A stretch of 20,024 nt of DNA, from the NCBI GenBank assembly GCA_030754715.1, contig JASLZV010000002.1, positions 6,874 to 26,897 on the forward strand, written 5' to 3'. The position numbers were made by a program, and so were the translations under genes. Under the pieces are notes generated by a model. That model worked only from the letters and a program-made list of their open reading frames with translations, was not told where the DNA came from and did not search any database. Positions 7,127 to 14,859 of this stretch are shown piece by piece. Source of the DNA: Phycisphaerae bacterium (GTDB taxonomy: Bacteria; Planctomycetota; Phycisphaerae; SM23-33). Numbering within the stretch: the first letter of the stretch is position 1; each line of letters begins with the position of its first letter.

Positions 7127-8071
7127 ATGAGACATTTGGCTTTGATCGCACTGGCCGCCGCTGTGGCGTTCGCAAGCGGCTGCGTGGAGGACAACGCCGC
7201 CTACATGACCTCCGAGCGGATGAACAACGGGCTGGTGGTCATCCTGCCCGGAATTGAGGGCGAAAGCGCCGCAAACCGCGAGGTGCGCAGTGCTCTGGAC
7301 GCCAGTGGCGTGGACCGCGCCCTGCCAATCTGGCATTGGGGCGTTCCGATCCCGGGTGCCGGCATGATCATCAACCAGATCGATTTTGGGGGCAACCGCC
7401 TCAGAGCCAAGCGAATTGCCGACCGCATCGTGAAGTACCAGGACGAACACCCCGGCCGACCGGTACACCTCGTGGGCCACAGCGGTGGAGGAGGTATCGC
7501 CGTTCTGGCCGCCGAGCAACTGCCCGAAGGGCGAAAGGTTGACGGACTTGTGCTTCTGTCGGCCAGTATTTCCATCGCCCACGACGTCACAAAGGCACTG
7601 AAGAACTGCCGCAGCGGGATTGTGAACTTCTACAACAGGGGTGACGCCGCTCTGCTGGGCGTGGGTACTACTATCCTGGGCAACGTGGACGGTAGGCACG
7701 GCCCGTCGGCCGGACTACTGGGGTTCGATCCGCCCGGCGCATCGGCCAGCGATGAGACGCGACTTACCTACTCGAAACTCTTCCAGGTGGAACTTTCAGG
7801 CCCGATGATCAGCGAGGACCTCGGCGGGGCGCACTTTTCCACCACGCGATACGGGTTCGTCCTAGTGTATGTCTCGCCGTGGGTGCGGAATCCCGATTGG
7901 CCGGCAGACCAAACCGGAACAGTCCGCCGATCGGAGGTCCTCATGCTGACCGCCGCGCGTACAATTCAGTTGCTGCGGCCCACGACGGAAACTCAGGCAA
8001 CAACGAAAGCACATGGACTGGCTGGTTCCTCAGTGACGCGGGTGCCCATAATCGGCTTCGCTTCGCCATAA
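7127..8071 (+). CDS. Alpha/beta-hydrolase-fold lipoprotein
   Basis: This is a 314-residue exported protein. The signal peptide ends in a lipobox (ASGC, Cys19), so it is probably anchored in a membrane facing the periplasm. The nucleophile elbow of serine hydrolases is clear (GHSGG, Ser119) after a typical strand-turn (RPVHLV). Candidate triad partners are Asp173 (NRGDAALLG) and His236 (GGAHFST). An early VVILPGIEGES (37-47) fits the strand and oxyanion-hole loop of the fold. Substrate cannot be told from sequence; lipase, esterase or peptidase are all possible. The frame is open far upstream to 6878, but AAGGAG eight bases before the ATG at 7127 and the signal peptide decide the start. It is read in the same direction as the GGDEF/HD-GYP gene, 79 bases upstream of it. 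Confidence 0.88.
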   Translation: MRHLALIALAAAVAFASGCVEDNAAYMTSERMNNGLVVILPGIEGESAANREVRSALDASGVDRALPIWHWGVPIPGAGMIINQIDFGGNRLRAKRIADRIVKYQDEHPGRPVHLVGHSGGGGIAVLAAEQLPEGRKVDGLVLLSASISIAHDVTKALKNCRSGIVNFYNRGDAALLGVGTTILGNVDGRHGPSAGLLGFDPPGASASDETRLTYSKLFQVELSGPMISEDLGGAHFSTTRYGFVLVYVSPWVRNPDWPADQTGTVRRSEVLMLTAARTIQLLRPTTETQATTKAHGLAGSSVTRVPIIGFASP

Positions 8072-8150
8072 AGTGATAGGCCGCCGATGCCGATAACGCA
8101 ATGGAGAGCTATACATTGAAAGTGCCAAACACTCGAAATCGATTTATCCC

Positions 8151-10352
8151 ATGATGGTTACGTCAGGAATGAAGATAAGTTCACCAGGCATCCTACTCAT
8201 AGCGGCTGTGGTGGCCGCGTGCGGGATATTCCTGTTGGACAACTTTTATCTGCGCCCCCAGGTGGCCAAACAAGAAGCTGCCGCCCTCCAGGACCAAGCC
8301 AACAAGACGCGCAGCACGGTAATGTGGGCCATGGGAGCCCAGCAGACCAACCTCCTGCGAGCCTGCGCAGCGTGGGGCAAAGTGGTTGAAACCAGGCGAC
8401 TTCTAGCCGCCACCGGCGGGACCAAGGAGTTCGCCTTGCAGGCCCAGCGGTTGGCGGAGATCGACCTGGCCTGGGTGACCGATGCCAAGGGGCGCATCGT
8501 GCAGGCCTGGTCTCGCGATCCGCATACCCAACCGCCCAAGGCCCCCTCGCCCGTGACCAAGGACGCCCAAAAGGGCTTGATCGAACTGGATCACGAACTG
8601 TTGATCTTCGCCCGCCACAACCTGCCTGCAGACGACAAAAACGCCAAGTCGCCGGGGCAACTGTGGCTGGGGCGATTTGTCCGCAGTGAAGTGATGGAAC
8701 AACTTGCCGCCGGCGGCAAGTTGTTTTTCATAGACGAAGACAAACTTCCTACGGCTATCGGTATCGCCCATACGGCCGATCAAGGCCACTCGATGACCGG
8801 GCCGGGGCAACTGGCCGTCGTTTGGCTGGTGCGGAACCCAACCGGCAAGGCCCTGGGCTACCTCCGCATCGATTTGACGGTGCGGCACATTCACCTTCAG
8901 GCAACCCACGCCCGCCGAACGGCCCTGATCATTCTGTCGCTATCGATTGCTCTGGCGCTGCTGGTGATCGTCGGCGCCCACATGCTGATCACCGGGCCGG
9001 TGATTCGGTTGCTGCGACGCCTGCAGCACGTGGACAGTCTCGGGGCCGGTTCAAAGGAACAGAGGGAAGCACTAACGCGCGGGCTCCGCGGTGAACCGCT
9101 GGTGCTGGCCCAGAAGTTGCAATCCGCCTTCGCCGAACTGGCCCACATCTCAAAGACCGATCAGTTGACGGGCCTGGCCAACCGCCGCCATTTTCAAGAG
9201 GTGATGGTCGCCTTCTTCAACCAGGCAAGGCGTTACGATCGCCCGCTTTCCCTGATTATTCTGGACGTGGACTTTTTCAAGGCGATCAACGACACCGGCG
9301 GGCACCACGCCGGTGACGAACTGCTGAAAACCATCGCACAGGCCTGCCGCCAAGCCTGCCGACAGGCCGACCTGCCCGGACGCATCGGCGGCGACGAGTT
9401 CGCCATCCTCCTTCCGGAAACCAGCGCCAAAGACGCCGAAGCCGTCGCCCAGCGCCTCCGACAACTAGTAGGCGCCCACGCCATCACCGTAAATTCTGCG
9501 GAATTCAACATAACCCTCTCGATCGGGATAACCGACCTGAGTGTCGAGGGAATCAACTCTCGCGAGGACATGATCAACGTCGCCGACCAGGCGCTGTACG
9601 CCGCAAAGGAACGCGGGCGAAACCGCGTCGTACACGCCAGTGAACTGAAGGGTACCTCGCTCAAGGTCCCAAGTACCGCGCCCGAGCGCAACGTCCTGAA
9701 CAAGAAACTCGCCGGGCTGGACAATCGCTTCAAGGAACTGTTCCTACAAGCCGTCCATGAAATCGTAGATCTCCTGGAACATCGCGATCCCAACATGGCC
9801 GACCATGCGAGAAAGGTCGGGCACTATGCCTCGCTGATCGCCCGGAAGATGAATCTGCCAAAGCAGTCGATCAAACGCATCGAGATAGCAGCCACGCTCC
9901 ACGATATCGGCATGTTGTCGCTGCCGGATTCGGTTCTGCTTTGCCCCACCGAACTCAATGAGGAGCAATTACGCCTGATGCAAGAACACACGCTTCGGAG
10001 CGTACGGATAATGCAGGGGATGGAATTCCTGGAACAGGAAATTCCGGCTGTTCGCCATCATCACGAACGGTTTGACGGCACGGGCTATCCCGACGGTTTA
10101 GCCGGAGGGGCGATCCCCCTGGCGGCACGCATCCTGGCGGTAGCCGACGCCTTCGACGCCATGTTGTCCCCACGGACCTTCCGCGGCGCCAAGACTATCG
10201 AAGAAGAGGCCCTGGCCGAAATCCAAGAGCAGGCAGGCAGCCAGTTTGACCCGGCCATAGTGACAGCCTTTGTGGACGCTGCGGTGGAATCGAGCAACTT
10301 ACCGGAGTCCTCCCCCTCAGCCACACAGGCGGACCCGGCCCATCAGGCGTAA
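8151..10352 (+). CDS. Membrane sensor with GGDEF and HD-GYP domains (cyclic-di-GMP turnover)
   Basis: This 733-residue protein has a first membrane helix at about residues 12-30 and a second at about 257-280. Between them is an extracytoplasmic sensor of some 220 residues with a CHASE4-like feel (ACAAWGKVVETRRLL). A short HAMP-like linker follows (283-330). The GGDEF domain (about 335-495) has the intact active motif at 413-417 and an RxxD inhibitory site (Arg404, Asp407) exactly five residues before it, so it should be a product-inhibited diguanylate cyclase. The HD-GYP domain (about 525-710) has His584-Asp585, the HHE at 637-639 and DGTGYP at 642-647, so it should hydrolyse cyclic-di-GMP. 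Both activities therefore appear possible in one protein, switched by the external sensor. No clear Shine-Dalgarno sequence precedes the paired ATGs at 8151 and 8154; another ATG at 8169 is possible. Confidence 0.93.
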   Translation: MMVTSGMKISSPGILLIAAVVAACGIFLLDNFYLRPQVAKQEAAALQDQANKTRSTVMWAMGAQQTNLLRACAAWGKVVETRRLLAATGGTKEFALQAQRLAEIDLAWVTDAKGRIVQAWSRDPHTQPPKAPSPVTKDAQKGLIELDHELLIFARHNLPADDKNAKSPGQLWLGRFVRSEVMEQLAAGGKLFFIDEDKLPTAIGIAHTADQGHSMTGPGQLAVVWLVRNPTGKALGYLRIDLTVRHIHLQATHARRTALIILSLSIALALLVIVGAHMLITGPVIRLLRRLQHVDSLGAGSKEQREALTRGLRGEPLVLAQKLQSAFAELAHISKTDQLTGLANRRHFQEVMVAFFNQARRYDRPLSLIILDVDFFKAINDTGGHHAGDELLKTIAQACRQACRQADLPGRIGGDEFAILLPETSAKDAEAVAQRLRQLVGAHAITVNSAEFNITLSIGITDLSVEGINSREDMINVADQALYAAKERGRNRVVHASELKGTSLKVPSTAPERNVLNKKLAGLDNRFKELFLQAVHEIVDLLEHRDPNMADHARKVGHYASLIARKMNLPKQSIKRIEIAATLHDIGMLSLPDSVLLCPTELNEEQLRLMQEHTLRSVRIMQGMEFLEQEIPAVRHHHERFDGTGYPDGLAGGAIPLAARILAVADAFDAMLSPRTFRGAKTIEEEALAEIQEQAGSQFDPAIVTAFVDAAVESSNLPESSPSATQADPAHQA

Positions 10353-10596
10353 GAGTGCAGGCCGCCCAGCAGGTAGTTGACGGGGAACCAATTGAACAGC
10401 ATCACCCCGCATCCCACAACACAGGGCGGTGACAAGTCAGCGATACCGCACCGGCGTGGCGAAACGCACGTGCAGGACACTCAGGCAAATCAGCCCTATT
10501 ATTCAGCACCCAAGTTTCTTTGGGACCCCATCCCCGCCATCTACCCCAAGCAACATCCGCCCACAGCACCCCCAGAGCCGTGCCCGCCGCCGCAGG
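10343..10596 (-). pseudogene. ccsA: C-terminal remnant of a CcsA-type cytochrome c biogenesis gene, frameshifted
   Basis: Three consecutive minus-strand segments in three frames rebuild the end of CcsA/ResC. Segment one (about 10596-10504) reads VLWADVAWGRW then GWGPKETWVL, the family's heme-handling tryptophan-rich motif (usually WGWDPKETW). Segment two (10502-10440) continues IIGLICLSVLHVR, the following membrane helix, after an apparent one-base insertion near 10503. Segment three (about 10415-10343) reads VMLFNWFPVNYLLGGLHSYA and stops at TGA, the typical CcsA C-terminus. The N-terminal two thirds are absent, because the OmpA-like gene occupies that place. The usual Asp of the WGWDPKE motif is Gly here. 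CcsA works with CcsB (ResB) in heme delivery to apocytochrome c; this copy cannot. Its stop overlaps the last bases of the GGDEF/HD-GYP gene tail to tail. Confidence 0.8.
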
Positions 10597-10631
10597 GCAT
10601 CGGGGCCGAAACCTGCATGTACCAGCGGCGA

Positions 10632-11495
10632 TTACTTTTCGTCCGATTCGTCCGCCGCGGCCATCTCACCACTGGTGAGGAATCGGCTGGGCGGAACGAT
10701 CCATATCTCGACGCGCCGGTTGGCCTGGTTGCCAAGTTTTTTGCCGGACTTGCCAGTCTTGTTCGGGGCCACCGGATGATACTCGCCAAAACCCATCGCC
10801 CCGATGCGCTCGGGCGCCAGGCTGGCTATGACCATCAATTTTTGCACCGCCACCGCCCGGTGCACCGAGAGGTACCAATTATTGGGATGGCTTCGCCGGG
10901 TGGATGGGCGGCTGACCGGCACATTGTCGGTGTGTCCGGCAATATACACGTGAAACGCCGCCACGGCTGGATCGTTGATAATCTCCACCAGTTTGGTCAG
11001 CGCCTCGGCAGCGTCCGCCTTGATCTGCGTTGAGCCAAGCGCAAAGGTCAGGTCCGACTTGATCTTGATCATGCCGTGTTTGGCCCTGTATTCCACCAAG
11101 CCGGGATTGGCCTCAGCGAAATCCCGCAAGGCCTTGTCCACCTGGACGGGTAGCACCAGCCCCTGAGGGGGCGGCCCCGGGCCCTCGCGGCTCTCGCGGT
11201 ACAGGGCCAGCAGCGTGTCGTAGTCGTCATGTAGTTTTTTTCGGGCCGCTTTCAGTAGAGTTATGGTCTCGACGGCCTTTTGCGCGTCGGCTTCGGCCTG
11301 GGTCAACTCACCCATGAGGGTTGTCTTGTCGGACTGGAGTTGGCGGGTCTTGGCCCTCTGTGATGCCAATTCATGTTGTGCCTTGCGGTTCAGGTCCAGC
11401 GCCTTATTGTACTCGGCCTTGGAAACACAGCCGGTAGCGGTCAACAGTCCGCTCAGCACCAATACCCCAACTGAAACTGCCAGAATCTTCCTCAT
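10632..11495 (-). CDS. OmpA-like peptidoglycan-binding lipoprotein
   Basis: This 287-residue lipoprotein has a lipobox (TATGC, Cys23), then a coiled coil at about residues 30-100 rich in Lys, Gln, Glu and Ala, a proline hinge (GPGPPP, 106-111) and a C-terminal OmpA-like domain at about 140-268. The domain shows DLTFALGST, GHTDN (Asp189), LSVHRA (Arg213) and NRRVEI; the Asp and Arg correspond to the residues known to hold diaminopimelate in OmpA proteins. It should tether the outer membrane or a complex to peptidoglycan. AAGGA lies seven bases before the ATG at 11495. It is the last intact gene of a probable operon with the two genes upstream (46 and 29 base gaps). A MotB-like role is conceivable but no transmembrane stator helix is seen, so plain cell-wall anchoring is preferred. 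Confidence 0.92.
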   Translation of the reverse strand: MRKILAVSVGVLVLSGLLTATGCVSKAEYNKALDLNRKAQHELASQRAKTRQLQSDKTTLMGELTQAEADAQKAVETITLLKAARKKLHDDYDTLLALYRESREGPGPPPQGLVLPVQVDKALRDFAEANPGLVEYRAKHGMIKIKSDLTFALGSTQIKADAAEALTKLVEIINDPAVAAFHVYIAGHTDNVPVSRPSTRRSHPNNWYLSVHRAVAVQKLMVIASLAPERIGAMGFGEYHPVAPNKTGKSGKKLGNQANRRVEIWIVPPSRFLTSGEMAAADESDEK

Positions 11496-11541
11496 CGAAT
11501 TTTCCTTTCCAAAAACTCGGCGATACTTGCGCCCTTCGTAC

Positions 11542-12399
11542 CTATTCGGCAGTGGCCGCTGTATCGTCCGCCGCCTTGCTTGAGGCGCGCGGGCCAGCAG
11601 CAGCCTTGCCGAGCATCAGGCCCAACGCGCCGGCTACGCCCGTTATCACCACACCGACCAGCAGCAAGACAATCAGATTGCTGTCCAAGGCTACCAGATA
11701 CCCCGGCATTCTGCCGCTGATGCCGGCCAGCATTACCCCGCCGATCAGAATCGCTATCACAAAACCACCAATCAGCATTCCGGAATACAGGCTGGCTGAC
11801 GGATCCGGCACCTCGACCACGTCCACCGCTTCCACGATTACCTCCGGCTGAATCGGATACGGTGCCTCCTGCACTGCAGCCGTCTCTTGCAGCGGGACAG
11901 GACCATGGGCCGCCCGGCCTTCGAGATCGATGTTATCCAGCAATTCGGCGCCCAAGGAGGTGTCGTCGCTTTCGCGGGTCAGGTCCAGCAAGCCCGAGCC
12001 GCTGCCAACGCCCTCGATTGAAATCTGATCTTCCAGACTGGCAGCGACCTGCGTTTGGGCCAGCGGATCGGCTGCCTCAATCTCCAGATCTTCCTCGTCG
12101 AAAATGCTGATGCCTTCGGCGGTGATAACCGTGTCTTCCTTGACATCGCCCTCGCCGGGTTCGCTGACCTCAGTCAACGAGACGACGTCGGCGTCTTTGT
12201 CTTCAGCCGGAGTCAGTTCGACCTCTTCGGCCTTCTCGCCACCGGCCAGCACATCGACCTCTTCGGCCTTGTACATGTTCCTGTCGCCGTCCTTGAATAC
12301 TCGCAGTCGGCTGTCGCTGACGTACCGGGCCAGTTCCTCCACGCTGATTCCCAGCGCCGCGATCGCCTCTTCCTCGCTGTAGTACATCTTCTTAGCCAT
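11542..12399 (-). CDS. HTH-domain protein with acidic linker and two C-terminal membrane helices
   Basis: This 285-residue protein has an unusual layout. Residues 5-52 look like an excisionase/MerR-type helix-turn-helix (YYSEEEAIAALGISVEELAR, then RVFKDGDRNMYKAEEVDVL). Residues 55-200 are acidic, mostly Glu and Asp, and probably disordered. Residues 206-227 and 241-264 are two glycine-rich transmembrane helices, and a short Ala/Lys tail follows. The HTH would thus face the cytoplasm on a long acidic tether. I associate this arrangement with planctomycete hypothetical proteins; no function is known to me. A strong AGGAGG lies ten bases before the ATG at 12399. It stands between a secreted protein and an OmpA-like lipoprotein, suggesting an envelope role. 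The HTH may bind DNA or, equally, another protein. Confidence 0.8.
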   Translation of the reverse strand: MAKKMYYSEEEAIAALGISVEELARYVSDSRLRVFKDGDRNMYKAEEVDVLAGGEKAEEVELTPAEDKDADVVSLTEVSEPGEGDVKEDTVITAEGISIFDEEDLEIEAADPLAQTQVAASLEDQISIEGVGSGSGLLDLTRESDDTSLGAELLDNIDLEGRAAHGPVPLQETAAVQEAPYPIQPEVIVEAVDVVEVPDPSASLYSGMLIGGFVIAILIGGVMLAGISGRMPGYLVALDSNLIVLLLVGVVITGVAGALGLMLGKAAAGPRASSKAADDTAATAE

Positions 12400-12428
12400 A
12401 AGCGTCCAACCTCCTAATGCCGCATCGC

Positions 12429-12827
12429 CTAGTGCGAGGCGGGTACGTCTTTGACGTTTTTCAAGCGGAGGTTCTGCTCCACCATATATTTCACCTCGCC
12501 AGGCGTGGGGCGATCGGCGTTAAAGTCGTCCAACTGGACATCGTAACTGAATGTCCGGGCGGCCATCAAGCGCAACTTCCGCGTTGCGGGCAACCACTGA
12601 TATACACATATGGTCTGGTTTTTCAGATCCACAAGGTACAGACCGTAGGAGTCCTTGGTGATCTGTCCGCCCACCACCATCACATCTTTGCCGCCGGACA
12701 TCGTCACCTGGGCCCGCGCCGAGGAGGTGCCCAAGCCCACCTCGATCGCAAGGCAGGTGGCTATAGCCGACAACAAGATGACACTCAGCCACCGCGCAGC
12801 CGACCCGGTCGACACAAGATGCCCCAT
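12429..12827 (-). CDS. Small secreted or periplasmic protein of unknown function
   Basis: This is a 132-residue protein with a signal peptide: a hydrophobic core at about residues 13-30 and a likely signal peptidase I site after ARA (37-39). The mature part is short and beta-rich (VMVVGGQITKDSYGLYLVDL, then TICVYQWLP), followed by a basic and then acidic patch. I do not recognise a domain. The frame is open upstream to a GTG at 12872, but I chose the ATG at 12827 because GGGAG lies eight bases before it; an ATG at 12845 is possible. It is the first gene of the operon leading to the HTH-membrane protein and the OmpA-like lipoprotein, preceded by a good promoter with a TATAAT box. Confidence 0.72.
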   Translation of the reverse strand: MGHLVSTGSAARWLSVILLSAIATCLAIEVGLGTSSARAQVTMSGGKDVMVVGGQITKDSYGLYLVDLKNQTICVYQWLPATRKLRLMAARTFSYDVQLDDFNADRPTPGEVKYMVEQNLRLKNVKDVPASH

Positions 12828-12885
12828 CGTACGAACTCCCGACATAGCTAATCTCGTAAGGCGACAGGTCACGCCGCCGACTACA

Positions 12886-12916
12886 ATTATAAGTCCACCC
12901 CGTGGCCTTGCAAGGC
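12886..12916 (-). promoter_or_regulatory. Promoter with perfect -10 box and overlapping palindrome
   Basis: On the minus strand TATAAT (12891-12886) is preceded by TTGCAA (12913-12908) with a 16-base spacer. The -35 core is the centre of a perfect 12-base palindrome GCCTTGCAAGGC (12905-12916), a plausible operator. Transcription would start near 12879, giving a leader of about 50 bases before the ATG at 12827. Confidence 0.6.
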
Positions 12917-12925
12917 AATTCCGGC

Positions 12926-12943
12926 GCCCAAGCCGGCGTGGGC
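12926..12943 (-). terminator. Short hairpin just past hxlB
   Basis: GCCCA (12926-12930) and TGGGC (12939-12943) form a five-pair stem with an eight-base loop that itself contains GCCGGC. It starts seven bases after the hxlB stop. No T-run follows, so a factor-independent terminator is doubtful. Confidence 0.25.
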
Positions 12944-12949
12944 TGATGC

Positions 12950-13501
12950 CTACTCCAGGTTCGCGTGCCGGCGGCGGTAGGAGTCAGGATCGAGTTTGAG
13001 GCGATCAGAGAGAACGTTGAACAGTGCGTCGAGGCAAAGGCTAGCGGCGTGTTCGAAGACAGCGGCTCGGACGACGATGTCCTCGGCGGTGGCAGGAATC
13101 ACGACGATCTTGTCGGCGTCGCGGGCCAGTGGTGAGTGGGCATCAGCCGTTAGAATCACCACCTTGGCACCCAGCCGACGGGCGCGGCAGGCGAGGTAAT
13201 CGGTAAAGCCGGTGGTGCCGGTACAACTGATAGCCACCAGGATATCGCCGACGCCGGCGGCGGGGGTGATTGTTTCGCCCGGGACGAACACCGGCAGACC
13301 GGCGTGCATGAGTCGCATGCCGAAACTGCGCGCCACCAGCCCGCTCCGACCGGCCCCGGTCACGAAGGTTCGCCGGGCCCGGGGAAGCATGTCGGCCAGT
13401 TCGAGAAAGCCCGCCCAATCGGCCCGTTCCATCACCATATCGATCCGCCCCAACAGGTCCTTGCCGGCGGCCCTTACGGTATCCTTATCCCAGGCCGGCA
13501 T
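12950..13501 (-). CDS. hxlB: 6-phospho-3-hexuloisomerase (PHI)
   Basis: At 183 residues this SIS-domain protein has the usual length of PHI. It converts hexulose-6-phosphate to fructose-6-phosphate, the second step of the ribulose monophosphate pathway, in the cytoplasm. Visible family motifs are GAGRSG (49-54), FVPGETITP (72-80), ISCTGTTG (91-98, the phosphate-binding loop), a C-terminal FEHAASLCLD (149-158, with the conserved Glu) and the ending RHANLE. The ATG at 13501 has GGAGG six bases upstream, inside the end of the fused HPS/RraA gene, which it overlaps by 17 bases. The overlap ties the two enzymes translationally. It is the last gene of the rmuC-HPS-hxlB unit. Confidence 0.93.
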   Translation of the reverse strand: MPAWDKDTVRAAGKDLLGRIDMVMERADWAGFLELADMLPRARRTFVTGAGRSGLVARSFGMRLMHAGLPVFVPGETITPAAGVGDILVAISCTGTTGFTDYLACRARRLGAKVVILTADAHSPLARDADKIVVIPATAEDIVVRAAVFEHAASLCLDALFNVLSDRLKLDPDSYRRRHANLE

Positions 13502-14801
13502 GGCCGCCTCCCTTTTTTTCCCACCGCAAGAGGTTAATCACCTTCGCCAGCGTGCTCCTGCCATCGCGAATCTCCTGGCGGATGCGGTTTTCGGCCTCCA
13601 GTACATCGGCGCCGCGGTTGGCCATCTCCACTGCACGGGCCTTCGGCAGCACCATCACGCCGTCGTCGTCAGCCAGGATCCAGTCGCCGGGGCAAATTCG
13701 CTGTCCAGCGATCTCAATAGGTCCGTTGATTCGGCCATGCCCCTGCGGGTCGCCGGCATGGCTGGCGACCTGACAGGTCCACACGGGAAACTCGAGTTTG
13801 CGGATATCGGCGGTGTCACGCACGGCTCCGTGGACCACCACCCCGGCTAAGCCCTTGTTCTTGGCGCTCTCGCTAGCCAGTTCTCCCCAGACCACCGGTG
13901 GCTGGCCGCACGCGTCTATTACTATGACGTCGCCTTCCTGCGCAACGTCGATAGCTTCGACGGGCTTGGCATAATCACCCGGGAGCGTGCGGACAGTCAC
14001 CGCCGGGCCGCATGCAAACTGATCCGGCTTCAACGGGTGGATACCCGTCAGGCACGGCCGGCGGTGGTCCCCGTCAGAGACATTGCTCGTTCGAACGGAC
14101 TGAAGGATCTGGCGAATGGTGTCGGGTGTTGCCCGCCTGAACAATTCGCTGGCGACAGGGTGGCCCGAATCGATGGCCTTTCGGATGTCAGCGGCAGCGG
14201 CCCTGGGGGCACGGGCTTTTATAATAGCCCCTCCCACGATTACCACGTCGGCCCCGGCGGCGGCGGCCTCCGCGGCAGTCTCGGAGTTGATCCCGCCGGC
14301 CACCGCGAGCGTCAAATCGGTAGCGCTGCGGATCTCCTTGAACATCGCCATGGGATCGGCGCCGGTCATCTGTACGTCAATTCCGCAGTGTACATCCAGC
14401 CGAGCGACGCCCAAGCCTGCGGCTTCTTTGGCGAAGCCAACGGGATCGAGTAGACCAAGCAGATCGACAGACACATCGATGTCGTAATGTCTGCCGGCCT
14501 CCACACACTCGCGGATCGTCCATTCCGAGGCCGCCGCGCAAACAGTCATGACATTTGCGCCGGCCTTGGCGGCCGCCTCAGCCTCAATCGTGCCGACATC
14601 CATGGTCTTCATGTCCGCGATGATGGTTTTGCTGCCGAACTTCTCGCGAAGTTGTCGCACGGCGTCCAGGCCTTCGGACTTGATCAAGGGCGTGCCGGCC
14701 TCGATGTAGTCTGCCCCGCCAGCGACCGCCGCCTCGGCCACCGCCAGCGCCCGCGGCAGTTCCACAAAATCCAGCGCAACTTGTAATTTTACCCGACTCA
14801 T
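13485..14801 (-). CDS. hxlA: Fused 3-hexulose-6-phosphate synthase / RraA-like protein
   Basis: This 438-residue protein has two domains. Residues 1-210 are a complete 3-hexulose-6-phosphate synthase of the orotidine-phosphate-decarboxylase superfamily: LQVALDFVE (6-14), IADMKTMDVG (61-70), the LDVHCGIDVQ strand (135-144) and VAGGI (167-171). It condenses formaldehyde with ribulose-5-phosphate, or runs in reverse to make pentoses. Residues about 225-420 are an RraA-like domain (HPLKPDQFACGPAVTVRT, then GELASESAKNKGLAGVVV, GAVRDTADI with Arg328-Asp329, and ICPGDWILADDDGVMVLP). The same fusion is known in methanogens, annotated as hexulose-6-phosphate synthase/ribonuclease regulator. RraA-like domains also include aldolases and decarboxylases, so a regulatory role need not apply. 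The frame is open upstream to 15056, but that stretch overlaps rmuC and does not resemble HPS, so the ATG at 14801 is used; its Shine-Dalgarno sequence is weak. Confidence 0.92.
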   Translation of the reverse strand: MSRVKLQVALDFVELPRALAVAEAAVAGGADYIEAGTPLIKSEGLDAVRQLREKFGSKTIIADMKTMDVGTIEAEAAAKAGANVMTVCAAASEWTIRECVEAGRHYDIDVSVDLLGLLDPVGFAKEAAGLGVARLDVHCGIDVQMTGADPMAMFKEIRSATDLTLAVAGGINSETAAEAAAAGADVVIVGGAIIKARAPRAAAADIRKAIDSGHPVASELFRRATPDTIRQILQSVRTSNVSDGDHRRPCLTGIHPLKPDQFACGPAVTVRTLPGDYAKPVEAIDVAQEGDVIVIDACGQPPVVWGELASESAKNKGLAGVVVHGAVRDTADIRKLEFPVWTCQVASHAGDPQGHGRINGPIEIAGQRICPGDWILADDDGVMVLPKARAVEMANRGADVLEAENRIRQEIRDGRSTLAKVINLLRWEKKGGGHAGLG

Positions 14802-14859
14802 ATATTCAACGTAGCGTTCCGGCTCCTTGGATTCAAGGCCCGTTGCCCAGTGCGTGCGG

